In this document: positions 36,801-47,558 of the stretch, one piece after another | Numbering within the stretch: position 1 is the first letter of the stretch | Layout of the letters: each line of letters begins with the position of its first letter | NCBI GenBank assembly: GCA_014825775.1 | Contig: MVAQ01000065.1 | Coordinates: 30,486 to 94,485, forward strand | Source: Krasilnikovozyma curviuscula | Lineage: Eukaryota; Basidiomycota; Tremellomycetes; Cystofilobasidiales; Mrakiaceae | Length of the DNA stretch: 64,000 bases | Reading direction: 5' to 3' | Program-made: the position numbers and the translations under genes | Notes under the pieces: model-generated | The model's input: the letters and a program-made list of their open reading frames with translations, nothing else | Told to the model about the DNA's origin: nothing | Databases searched by the model: none

Positions 36801-39800
36801 ACTTATCAGTGACAAGATTGTTGTATAAAGGAAACTGTCACCACATACCAAGAATTGGATTACCAGGAAGCTCGACACGGAACTTCGGACGACGACGACC
36901 ATTGGGCATCAGTTCGGAGTGTCCATCAACCAAAGCGGAGAAGAGACGGGGCTCTCCTCCTTCACGACGAGGAGGCTCCTCATCCAAGTAGGCGATTTGA
37001 AGATCTGGGTAAGCACGGAGAAGGAACTCGGCATTCTCGTGTTCCTCCTTGTTGAACTTGGAGTATCTCTGCATAGAAACCAAGAACTTGAATTTCCTTC
37101 GAGACATTCTTTCCAATTCACGCTCCAAGCGATCAGTGTTGCCACCGAACAACTGGACAACCTCTGGGTTTTCAACACGGTAGAGCAATTTGATGGCCTT
37201 GGAGTAATTCATGAACCCAGAGACGGTTCTGTAAAGAGTTTGCGCACGCAGAGAAGCCCAAATACGGGTTCTAAGAGTGTACTCTGGAGCTGCCGACTTG
37301 AAACCAACGGTGTAGAATGGAATATCTTCGGTCTTCTTGGATTGACGCTTCTCGTTGGCATCGTCATTGAATGGGTAGTCACCATTTTCAAAAGGTGAGT
37401 TCTCTTCAGCAAGGATCTTAGTGTCCTTAACAAAGTTGTCCCATTCAACTGGAAGGATAAAAAAATTAGTTTGGAAATCATGATTGCAGGCGAAATACAT
37501 GACCATACCTGGATGAAGCTGCTTCAAGTACTCGAGTAAAGTAACTCTGGTGTTCTGATCTTCTTCTCTGATAATTTCTCGAAGTGACAGTAAGATCTTC
37601 TCCGAGTAGTGTGGAACCAAAACGGTGAAAGTTGGCATGGCGTCAACAGGGAGAGGTTCTGGAATAGCCGTGGTGAGGGATTGAGCAAAGAAGCTGATTC
37701 TTCGTTCAGCCTCAGAACCCTTAGGGAAAAACTCCATCTTTCCACTGCTACCCTGAGAGAGGAAGAAGGGAGGAGCTCGGAGAGTACGCTTTCCTTCGAC
37801 ATCGGATTGGGACTGGTGGTAGAGCATCCTCTGGACGTGATCAATCGAGAGCAAATGCTCTCTGTACATCGAAATTATGATGGCGTTCCAAATTTGAGAG
37901 ACGAGAACCTGCGAAATGCCTCATAGTCAGCTTCGACTCAACAGTGGATCACCGCAAGAACGTACCTTTGGCTTATACTTGATCTCCATATCAGCCGTGA
38001 AAAGCAACTTGGCGTAGATTCTCTTTGGGAGTCTGGTGTAGATCTCTTTCCATGGCGTCCAGATAGACATACCGAGGGCGAAAGATCTGCCAATAGAGAA
38101 GACAGTGTTCCAGATGACATACCTAAATCAAACCAAGAAGTCAGTGCGTTTTTACAAAAGCGGAGATGCGAATGCTACACACCAAAGGAAAGTATCTAAG
38201 AAGAACAAGCACAGGTCCATGACGAACATGATTGCGAGTGTGAAGTTGGTTTGGTTTTTGCAAAGAGCGTTACCGAACCAAGGATCGTTACAGTTCTGAA
38301 CAACCATGTGGACCATAGCTCTAACGGGATCCTTGAAGGACAACGTCAAGAAGAAGTACGACTCTGTCAATTTACAGCCAAAAATGAGGACCCAAAGGGA
38401 GATTGAAGCAGCCCTTGGACCGCTGTCGAGCTTTGGATAAGAGGCGGTGAATGTTTGACTGGCGAGGTATTTTCTGGATCGACCGCTAACCCTATCTCCG
38501 AACCTATGAGGAGAGTATATTGGTTAACCGGCTGAATAAAAAAGATGAGGAAAAAGAACGTGAACCCACATTCTGCCGGAAGGCATGACGGAGAAGAGGA
38601 CTGTGAAGAAGACAGAGAGACCGAACTGAACGATACCCAAGATCAAAGCGACAGTAGAGGTGGAATCGAATCCAGCAATGTACACAGTTGGACCGGCAGT
38701 GATACAGAGGATGACCAGAAGGAAGATGAGTCGACGAGTGAGGTGAGCAGTGTTGTTCCAGGTGGATGGCACGTAGGAGTATTCAAAGCAGGTCGCGAGG
38801 ATCATGATGAAGGTGGAGACAGCTCCTCCCAAAGCAGTTGCTGACCAAGTCATAGCTCTCTCTGGAACGGTAGATCCAGATGGCGCGTAGATGGTTGGCG
38901 CGTTGTAGGCAGTGTAGTAGAAGAAGACGGAGATGTGCAGGATCCAGATACGATTGAAGTTGACGAGAAGGTGACCGTAACTTCTCTTTTCGAGATAAGT
39001 TTTAAAGAAAACGCGACTCCAGTCGATTTTGTCGAACTTCATGAACCTGCCACTGGGAGCGACGTCGACGAGACGCGTCTTCACACAGAAAAGGTTAGTT
39101 TTTCGAAGGGCCAGAGACATCATCAAAGCAAAGATATCTTACCTTGTCGGCTAATACAATTCGGGCAATACCTTCAGGGTACCAGAACAATTGATTGACA
39201 TCGTCATAACCGATGACCTTGTTGTGGTCTCTTTCGCGCTTGACAAACTTCCCATCAATAACCTCGTAACTCTGATCTCTAATAAATCTGTAGAGAGGCT
39301 TGACGACAGTTCTCAAGTAGAGACCTTCTGGGACAGGTTCGATCCTGTTTTGACAGTCTGGTGAACGGTAGTAGTCATCGGCGCACCTGGGAGGGAGATG
39401 TTTTTAGCTACTGGTGTGTTACGTATGACGACGGTGACTGAAAATCTTACTTGAAGATAAAGCATAAGCACTCTGGCACGAATCTGACTTGCGCTGCCTC
39501 ACCCTGGAAAGAGTACGAAAGCCGGCCAGCAAGTCAGTAACTCTCATGCGGATAGACACAGATATTGACGATGATGAAATTGGTAGACTCACCCAACACA
39601 AGAGGAAGAGAGCGACCTGTCTGAGACGATCGTACTGTGACATGTTATGCATAGCCTGTCTCCAACGATTGATGGCATTCTCAAGCGACTTTTCTCTAGC
39701 AGAAAGGCCTCTCTTCTTAGTTCCTTTTCGTTGAGGTGGACCGCTCTGAGCAGCTCCAATGGCATCGTCTAGATCCAACTGAGCTGCAAAGTACCACTTT

Positions 39801-40781
39801 CTGTAGTTGGCGTGTTCACCTGATTTTTATGAAGGATGACGTCGAAGAAAACAGGGGTTCGACGAGGGGAACACAGTCAGAAAGCGCGGGGCTGGTTTTG
39901 AAAAGAATATGAAACGTACCTCCAATGTAGTCAGCGTGCAGAGTCAACAGAGCTTGATTAGGAGTCATTCGTGATGCTCTCGAATCAAGTTGAATCATCA
40001 AGAAATCGAAAATATTGCGAGAAGAGTCCTTCTGGAAACCGAACTTGTTTGCCAAGTCGATCAACACGTCTTCGATTTCTTCTTTTGACAGAGGGATATT
40101 AGAGTCTTGAGTCCAGGATGGCTAGACGAACCAACACGATATGCGAATCAGATGGCATCAAAAGGGGTAAAGCGGAGGGGAGACGCACGTAAGGCTCGTT
40201 GTATCTGGCAGCTGAGGTCGTTCTGTGTGCATGAGAGTCGGTGAAAGTTGGTGAACTAGGAACGCTGACATCACTGGAGTAGAGACCACCCTTCTGAGGG
40301 GAGCTGCTAGCGTTGTAGTGCTCAGAGTGAGTCGAAACGGAGGCTGGTGGAGCTTGACCTTAGCGACAAGAAAATCAACTAAGTTTCAGTACAGACTTCT
40401 AACAAAGACAGTGGTCCTGTATCACGTGATAGCTTTATCCAACAGCCAAGGAATCTGCGTGCTTATACTCGCTGTTTCTCGAGGAGTTTCGCTCGCCGAA
40501 TCGCGTGAACACCGCATAGCAAGCCTCACGACGAGACCAAGCCCAGCGGAAAAAAAGACATTTGGTTACTCACCGTTGTAGCTATGTCCCTCGCTGTGAC
40601 CATCATAACTGCCAGCATATCCTCCAGTGACATTCACGTTGACTGGCTCTGGGCCAGCTCCATAAGGTCTCGAAGGATTGGGATAATTCTGATACTGCAC
40701 AGGAGGCGCTCCTGGCCCACCCATTGGAGGATTGAACGGGTCTTGGTTGGGATTACCTCGAGATGGTTGGCGTGACGCCAT
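33871..40781 (-). CDS. FKS1: 1,3-beta-glucan synthase catalytic subunit
   Basis: Large plasma-membrane enzyme that polymerises UDP-glucose into cell-wall 1,3-beta-glucan, regulated by Rho1. The ATG at 40781 starts a disordered P/N/G-rich N-terminus ([19 protein letters not shown]). The FKS1 domain 1 follows with [58 protein letters not shown] and [15 protein letters not shown]. Then comes a first TM cluster including [20 protein letters not shown]. The cytosolic catalytic region carries [100 protein letters not shown] and [21 protein letters not shown] second TM cluster follows to the spliced C-terminus [19 protein letters not shown]. Length and order match fungal FKS proteins. It is interrupted by many short introns. 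Confidence 0.97.
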
Positions 40782-42245
40782 GGCTAACACGAATGAAGCT
40801 GCTTAGAGAAGAGAACACTAAGAGAACGTGACTGTAAAGCAGGAGAAAAAAAAAGCAAGGCGAGCGTGGGCGTCAGTGACAAGCGCCTCGATTTCGAAAA
40901 TCATATCACATCCATGGCTTTAACCAGGTTAACTCAGAGAACGACCCAGAGAGAGGGGTAGTATATCCGACAGTATTCAGGAGAAAATCCTGTATTTACC
41001 TGCTGCTGCTGTAACTCCTATCTGCTGGACGACGAGACCTGCTCCTGAGGCTTCCCTGAGAAATAGGGTGTGAATCGAACTACACAGACCCAGAAGGAAC
41101 GAGAGCTTCTTCCTAGGGTTGTCCAAGCTAGCTCTGGCGTATTCCAAGCTACTCAGCAAGCTGAAAAGGGGAAGGGTAGAGAAAGAAAGGTGAGGGTGAG
41201 AAAGCAACTGAATGTTTTTTGAGGGTTCAGCGAAACTCTTCCTGCTGCGCGCCTCGTTATGACGGGTTAGTTGATCAAAAAATCTGCAGCACTTTTCTGA
41301 GTCCTACTGAGCACACTAGAGCTGCTGAAGATACGTTCAAGAATCTCTCTTTCCCTTTAGGTAACATCTATATAATTTTACAACATTTTTGTGTTTTTTT
41401 ATTTTGCATCGCTTGGAATCGATCGCGGTTTCAGATGCTAGCAAACCGTTTCGCTGGAAAGCTTGAACGTGAGAAGGCGGGTCAGATCCATCACTTTGGG
41501 TGCGAGGGTTTGGCTGGCTTGCTGGCAACTGGAAAATATTGTGGACACAAAGAAAGCAAGTCTGAAGACGATGAAGGGGCCAGAAGCAATTATGCGACTG
41601 TGAGCGGCGCGTCCAAGCTTGCTGGTGGACCATGACAGGGGCAACCAGTGACTGATGGTGGCATTCGGCAGTCAGCATGTTGAAGAATAGCCATGCAGGA
41701 AGGTCTCAGCTGCCTGGAAAATATAAAGCGAACAGCTGTAAGCCATCGCAATGGCGTCGTAACTGTATTGCGCTTTTTGACGCGCTGCCTTACATGTCAG
41801 AGAAGCAAATGGAGAGAATAGCTGTAGAGTTGGCATGTCAATGCTTTTTTGAGGTGGAAACGCGTTGGCACCTCTTTAGCCATTTGCGAATGCACTGTGT
41901 GTTTCTCCGATCTCGGAATGGAAAAGTAATTCTCATACGTGACCCATCGTATTAAACTGGAAAATCACTTGTCACCAAATGACGTCTATATGGAGATGAC
42001 CCATATTCAACTTAGTGACTAGTTCATCGGGGCAGACACGCGCTGCTTCATTGGCAGCGTGTTGCTGATGAAGTTGTGCAAAGCAGCTTCCAACAATCGC
42101 GATGCCCCATCTCTCAACAGACACATCTGCCTTCATACGATGGAAAGAGCTCAGGTAAACATCCATTTAAGATATGGGGAAAATAGGGCCCACCTAGCTT
42201 GTTGGTCACCATCTGTTCCTGAAGCCAGCCTGCGACTTATCTACC
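40782..42245. other. Long FKS1 upstream region
   Basis: 1.46 kb between the FKS1 start and the stop of the next minus gene. Plus-strand frames at 41219-41635 and 41677-41955 (the latter with ATG, 92 codons) show no family similarity. It is probably FKS1 5' UTR/promoter. A leader intron would fit but is not shown. Confidence 0.4.
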
Positions 42246-42971
42246 CTACGCCTCGCTCGCCTCCAAGACTTTCTCGATCCAAATTGCCCTCTCAATCTCT
42301 CCTAGCCCTAGTACCTTCCCTTCTTCTCCACCATCACTTTTCAACCCCTCCTGAACATCTTTGATCCTCCTGACAACCTCCCGATATTCCTTGACGTTGT
42401 ACTTCAGATCCTTCCTGCTCCCCACACCCAATATCTCTACCGAAACTTCATCAGAGAAGAATGGCACCTGGTCTGGGTAAATTAACGAGAGGAGCAGCGA
42501 GCCGGTAGCTGGTCCGACACCCTTCAGTTCACAGATGGCGTCCAGAGCTGAATGAAGGTCCTCCTCTGATCCCCTTCCCGCACCTAACACCTCCAAAGCC
42601 TTCCGGGTCACACGATTGACATCCTTGTCCTCATTCTTCTTGATCAGACCTCGCAGCATTGGTCGATTTACCCCGAAGGTGAGCTTGAACTCCATAACGT
42701 CTACCAGCTCTTGACTGGTGAAGGATTGAGGTGATCTGGACTTAACAGATGCTGGGATTGTCGTATATGCTTTATTGTAGAGTTCTGAAAGGTATTTGGA
42801 GGAATGTTTCGGAGTGGAGAGAACTGGAAACACCTCGTTTAGCCGGGAGAGAGATTTGAGAAGCTTAATTGAGGTTCTGCTGGACATGCTGGGAGTGGAC
42901 TTGAGTTTCTTCAATGGTTCAGTAGATGACGACTCTATGATTGAGTCTGATGTGCTTTTCCTCTTGGCCAT
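42246..42971 (-). CDS. HhH/DNA-glycosylase-fold protein, uncharacterised
   Basis: Intronless 241-residue protein, unusual in this intron-rich neighbourhood. The N-terminus is basic and S/T-rich (MAKRKSTSDSIIESSS). The core contains FTSQELVDVMEFKLTFGVN and NRVTRKALEVLGAGRG. The key stretch is DAICELKGVGPATGSLLLSL followed by FFSDEVSVEILG. The LKGVGPATGSLLLSL piece is a helix-hairpin-helix of the kind in HhH DNA glycosylases, and the Asp in SDEV falls about where their catalytic Asp sits. No iron-sulfur cysteines. Its role is not established. It could bind DNA without being an active glycosylase. It lies 277 bp downstream of IES6 on the same strand. Confidence 0.75.
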   Translation of the reverse strand: MAKRKSTSDSIIESSSTEPLKKLKSTPSMSSRTSIKLLKSLSRLNEVFPVLSTPKHSSKYLSELYNKAYTTIPASVKSRSPQSFTSQELVDVMEFKLTFGVNRPMLRGLIKKNEDKDVNRVTRKALEVLGAGRGSEEDLHSALDAICELKGVGPATGSLLLSLIYPDQVPFFSDEVSVEILGVGSRKDLKYNVKEYREVVRRIKDVQEGLKSDGGEEGKVLGLGEIERAIWIEKVLEASEA

Positions 42972-43248
42972 GGTAGCGATAGAAAACGTGATGGTGGGTC
43001 TGGTCTGCCTTCAAGTTGACGCGTTGAAGGAAACGTCACATTTGTCCTCTGAAGCTAGAAAAGTGAGGGAGGCTCATTAAATAACTTTGTAGAGATGTCT
43101 CAAAGATATAGATTGGGCACATGCCATCGGATGATGCTCGGGTCTCGGTCTTTCTAAACACCCGTTGTCAGCTCCGAAAACATTATCACAACAAGCCGTT
43201 GTAGAATTACAAGATATATATCGAGCCCGGTGTCGTACCAAACTACAG

Positions 43249-43858
43249 CTACAGGATCACATTACCCCTTCCCCTCAACGCCAGGTAGGCTTGGTCACTT
43301 CCCGGTCCAAGGGTTTTGACAATCTCATATACCTCCTTCGAATGGTACCGTATCCCTGACTTCGGGTCTGTGTAAGGAGCTATTAGGCCGGTGATATCGC
43401 AGTATTTCTTGGCCGGGAGCAGAGAAGGCGGTGGGTGAAGAGTCGTATCTAAAGAGAGGGAAGGTCATCAGCACCAACGCGACCACCAACTTCAATACGC
43501 TAGTGAACTGACTTACACCCAATAGGGAACGCTTGCGAACCCGATAAAGTTTCTCCAGACTGGTCTACGACCATACTGCTACCAGATTGAGGTAGACGGA
43601 CTACGCCTCGTTGCGCTTCAGCTTGGAGAACCTGTTTCGCTGGTTTCTGCTTCCTGTTCAGATTCTTGTTGTAATTAGGGTTCTTGAAGGGTCTGGGAGT
43701 GTAGAAGTACGACAGCTCTTCTGCTGTAGCCTGTGGTCGACGTATCAAAGGAAATATCACGAGAGAGGGGTTTGGTCCCTTTAGTACCTGGACGGGGAGT
43801 ACTCAGTTGAATCAGTGCTTACAGGTTGAGAAGGTAAGCTTTGACTTTCACCTGCCAT
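43249..43858 (-). CDS. IES6: INO80 chromatin-remodelling subunit Ies6 (YL1_C domain)
   Basis: Nuclear subunit of the INO80 nucleosome remodeller, working with Arp5. Three exons (43858-43823, 43787-43517, 43448-43249) give 168 residues. The N-terminus reads PSLVIFPLIRRPQATAEELS and FYTPRPFKNPNYNKNLNRKQ, typical of Ies6/INO80C. The C-terminal YL1_C domain is PAKKYCDITGLIAPYTDPKS, GIRYHSKEVYEIVKTLGPGS and DQAYLALRGRGNVIL. The second splice moves the frame from FPIG into YTTLHPPPSLL. Without it the conserved domain is read out of frame, which is why single-frame translation hides it. Stop is TAG at 43249. Confidence 0.94.
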
Positions 43859-44465
43859 TGGCGTTCCAGAGATTCTCTCTGATTTGAATCTGCCGGAAGG
43901 GAGAGGTATCAGCCCAGGTTGTAGTTGAGCAAAGAGCAAGATTTACACTGACATTTTGTCCTGAATCAAATCCAAATAAATTACCTTATACAAGACCTGT
44001 GACACCAGGGGGCCAATTTGCGAATGATGTCCCAGTGGCGGTTGGTGGTTCTTTAGTTCCAGAAGACTGGCGATCTTCTTGCTGTTGTCCTCACTCGAAC
44101 TTTCAACGTCAGAAAATGGCTATTCTCAGCTCTGAATAGAGATTGAACAGGTTGATATATCGCGTCTGTCTGTGTAGGGAGGAACCACTGCCTGTGTGGT
44201 ACTTTGGGCGCTTTTCCCAGGTCAACAACAGCTGCAGCGATCAGTGGATCACTAGCAAAACTTTCAAAAGAACTTGACTTTCTAGCGATACTTTGGGGAC
44301 TGGATTGTCTGCACAACAGGTAAGCTGGGTCTCTTCGCCAGTTTAGTCCAGGTGGTATCCATGCAACTTCGGTTAACAAATCCAGAAACATGTGGTCATT
44401 TTCCAGGGCCCTTCCTTCTTGACTCTAGACCCCTACCTACACCCCCCACCCCCCTCCCTCACACC
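43859..44465. other. Divergent region, IES6 and hydrolase-like gene
   Basis: 607 bp between divergent starts. A 112-codon minus frame (44391-44053) lacks similarity. A CCACCCCCCT-rich stretch lies just before the plus-strand ATG. Confidence 0.45.
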
Positions 44466-46056
44466 ATGTCAGAAATACCCAACATCGACATACCGCTAGG
44501 TATCCCATCTGTAGAACCTAGCTCTTCAGGGGGTAGCATCGCCTCATCCTCCCAGCATAACGCCGCGTCGGAAGAGACCCCATCATCGCTCACTGATCTA
44601 GAGGGCTGGATATGTCAGAGGAAGTTGCATCAGTCCATTAAGTGTCCCAAGACGGGTCTCAGAGTGTCGTTTGCGGAATTGGGGGATCCAAAGGGGGTAC
44701 CGCTGCTCTATTGCCTCCCTTCAGGGAACTCGAGGTCTGCGAAAAGTTCTTCTCTGGTGAGCTTCAGCAGCTGAAAGGACTGATTCTGATGCTACTGTCT
44801 TTGTGTAGATACATTGCTTTCCCGCTGGACGGTGTGATGAATGCAAATGGAGTGCGGCTGATTGCGGTGGACAGGTATATGTTGATTTTGTTGGCTCAGC
44901 TGATCACACAAAGTACTCATCATTACTTCGCTTCACTTTTTCCAGACCAGGTGCAGGTGGAACTCCTCAAGTACCGCTTCTTGAAAGAATCGCCACTTCC
45001 TGCGGTACGTCAACATCTCCTTTCCAAAAACCTACATCTCTTTCGCTGACGGCTTCTCGTACCAACCTGAAGTCCTCATGGAATCTGTTCTCGAACATCT
45101 CCGAATCACAACGCTCACGGGTGTCCTCGTCTCCTCTGGTGGCATCTTCTATGCCCTGCATCTGGCGCTTCACCATGCGCACCTTTTCCCACCGAAGCGA
45201 CCGCACCTCTACATGATGGTACCTTGGTATCCATCCCGAAACCCCTTCTCTCAGCCGCTAAACCTGGTCCCCACTGGTCTGATACAGGCTTCCGACAAAG
45301 CGCTGCCTTACCTGGAGCCTGTAATTGCGCGGCTGGATAGCGGCGTAGGGAAGCTCAGTAAGGTGTTTAGCAGCATCAGTTCGCCCTCTTCCACCGATGT
45401 GAAGAAAGAAGCCAAGGAAGCCGAGGTGCAGGATGTCTCCACTGGGTGATTATCCAGCGCATTCCTTCAATGTTCTTGAACTAACGCCTTCTTCGTCAAT
45501 CAGATACTTCCCTCCCTACCAGCTATGGCCTGTGATGCACAGGTACATGATCGCTGAAGATCTTTTCTCGGGGACAAGAGATGAGTACATGCATTGTTTG
45601 AGTCGAGGAGGTTTGAACGTGGGTCAGGAGTGGTACAAGCAAATGCTCCAAGCAATAGCAGCTCAGCTTACGACAGATGAGAACAATGGGCCTCTAAGAA
45701 TTCATGTTTGGTGGGGTGGAAAAGATGGGATGGTGAGTCCCCTTGACCCTCCTCACGCCTTGAGCTGATGTGAAGAATCTGATTTGGCTTTGACAGATTC
45801 CCAAAGCCGCAAGAGACGCGTTCAACAAACTTCTGACCTCCTTTCCTGATAAGATCATTACCACAATTCACGATAGTAAGTTATATTCTACAGTCTATGT
45901 TCTTTTCAAATCCTCACTGATTGATCCCTCTGCACAGACTATCCACACTGTGACCATAACAACATGCTCTCGAACAAAAGAGCCATGAGAGAGCTTATGA
46001 ACATTCTGAAGACAACTGCGGAGGTTTCTGAGATAGAACGGAAGGAATTTGTTTGA
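44466..46056 (+). CDS. Alpha/beta-hydrolase-fold protein
   Basis: Predicted soluble alpha/beta-hydrolase-like protein of unknown substrate. The N-terminus is disordered (MSEIPNIDIPLGIPS). The fold begins at TGLRVSFAELGDPKGVPLLY with CLPSGNSR after it, then IAFPLDGVMNANGVRLIAVD, the typical strand before the oxyanion turn. The elbow region reads RITTLTGVLVSSGGIFYALH, in place of a normal GxSxG. Later come LYMMVPWYPSRNPFS, then LRIHVWWGGKDGM joined to IPKAARDAFNKLL (acid residue Asp), and DNYPHCDHNNM (possible catalytic His). It ends AEVSEIERKEFV. About seven exons. The join STGYFPPYQLWPVMHRYM needs a 55-nt intron near 45450. Family fold fairly sure, activity doubtful. Confidence 0.72.
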
Positions 46057-46291
46057 GATGGTTAGAATGTATAGATGGTGGGCCGCCTTCATTGGGGACG
46101 TTTAGAAATCTTCTCCAACCGAAGGTAACAACTTTCTTTTGACATATTTATACAGAAAGGTGAAACTTGTGATACAGTCGAACTAGCTAAGAAAATATCA
46201 AAGCCTTCCTCTTCCAAGGGTAAAGGCTACAGAGCAAAAAAGCAAAGACCAACAAAAGGACGAGAAGTAGTTATCTACCTAAAAAGTCTAT

Positions 46292-46999
46292 CTAGCGCTG
46301 CCATAATTCTGTTTGTAGTTCCCTCGAAATCTTCTTCCCAAACCTTCCTGTCCTTCCCGGCTGAGCCCTACCAGGCGGGCTCGCCACTTCTGCGGCCGTA
46401 TTCCCATTCCGTTCGTCTGTACATGGTAATGCAATGTATTAAGTTGTCCAATTAGGTAGCGTGGTTAAATTGAGTATATTCTGTAAGATGCGTTTGTAAA
46501 AGGCTGAGGTCGTGAATCGTGATGGTTGGTGAAATCATTGGGGTTGTCGAGCGGGAAGTGGCAGAGTAATCCATGTTCAACGACATATTGAGACTGATTG
46601 GGAAAGGACGGGTTTGGTCTTAGTCTGTTCGAGAGAGCTCTCTGGGTGACAGGTTCAACTCAAAGGTCGTCTGCAGCAATGGGAAATGGGCAAAGTGACG
46701 AATTACGTGAGTAACGTATAACCCTGAGAAAAACTGCGCGAGGCGAACCCCAGGACGTAAACAGAAACTTTACGTCGCTTCGTTCGTGCCCCAACAAAAC
46801 AAATCAAAGCAGACCGAAAACACTCACCTGCATCTTCTTCGTCGACACCAGCAGCTTCACACTCTGTCCACCTTTCTTGCCAGGCCTCTGGTTGATGGCG
46901 GGGGGACTTGGCTTTCGCTGAGTACCCATGTTGTCGCCGATCGAGCTCAGGGCCATCATGGGGCGTAACGGTTGGGATCTGGGGAAGGGTGGTGGACAT
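46292..46999 (-). CDS. Small 98-residue protein, unknown
   Basis: Two exons, 46999-46828 and 46416-46292, join phase 1 to give 98 residues starting MSTTLPQIPTVTPHDGPELD. The middle has SAKAKSPRHQPEAWQERWTE and the end is RFGKKISRELQTELWQR before TAG. It is hydrophilic, has no signal peptide and no recognisable domain. It may carry a C-terminal amphipathic helix. The 411-nt intron is much longer than others in the window, so an extra exon inside it is possible. Evidence is the clean GTGAGT donor, the TACAG acceptor and frame continuity. The neighbour on the left converges on it 236 bp away. Confidence 0.5.
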
Positions 47000-47558
47000 T
47001 CGAGGTGTTTAATGGGAGGAGAGGACAGTGGGGAAGTCGCTGAACCGGTGGATGATGATGATGACCGCCGCAGTGGGAACGAAGTCGCACCGTGCTCAAA
47101 CGACGTTGGATTCGACAGCAGCGAAGGGGATAGAGGAGCGTATGTTGCTAATTATCACAAAGCAAACACAAAGATGTCAGATCGAAGCCTGAAAATGGTC
47201 CTGAAAGCTGGACGAGATGAGATTCATCTCGATGTCTCATGAAGAAATGCTCACTCATGATAGCAGATCAAAAAAAATTGGGGATGAGGTGGTGAATGTA
47301 TCGCTTGTTAATAAGAAGAAGGGGACTGGGTGTATGCTTGAGAGTGCGTGGGTGTTGAAGGCAGAACAGGCACGAAAATTCCAGCTGGGCACACGACGAT
47401 TTTCGTTTCGTTGGGGCTGCCGCGACGGCGAAATTTCCCCAGCGCCTCCCCAGTGTGTTTACTTTTTCTTGCGGTAAACTTGTCCGACGATGTAAAAGCC
47501 CTGCAAGTGGCACATGATCAAATAAAAAAAGGATCTCGAACAGAAACCTATATGTCTA
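47000..47558. other. Intergenic, small gene and RINT1
   Basis: 560 bp. Plus-strand frames at 46928-47242 and 47217-47477 overlap without similarity. Probably the 5' flank of the small minus gene and the 3' flank of the next one. Confidence 0.45.

Noticed and set aside
41219..41955. Plus-strand open frames upstream of FKS1 (138 and 92 codons)
   Set aside because: No family similarity, no exon partners, and they lie in the expected FKS1 leader and promoter. Left as intergenic.
43325..43522. Minus frame reading SAPGQEILRYHRPNS at the IES6 end
   Set aside because: Wrong frame. Splicing at 43517/43448 restores the YL1_C domain, so this reading is an artefact.
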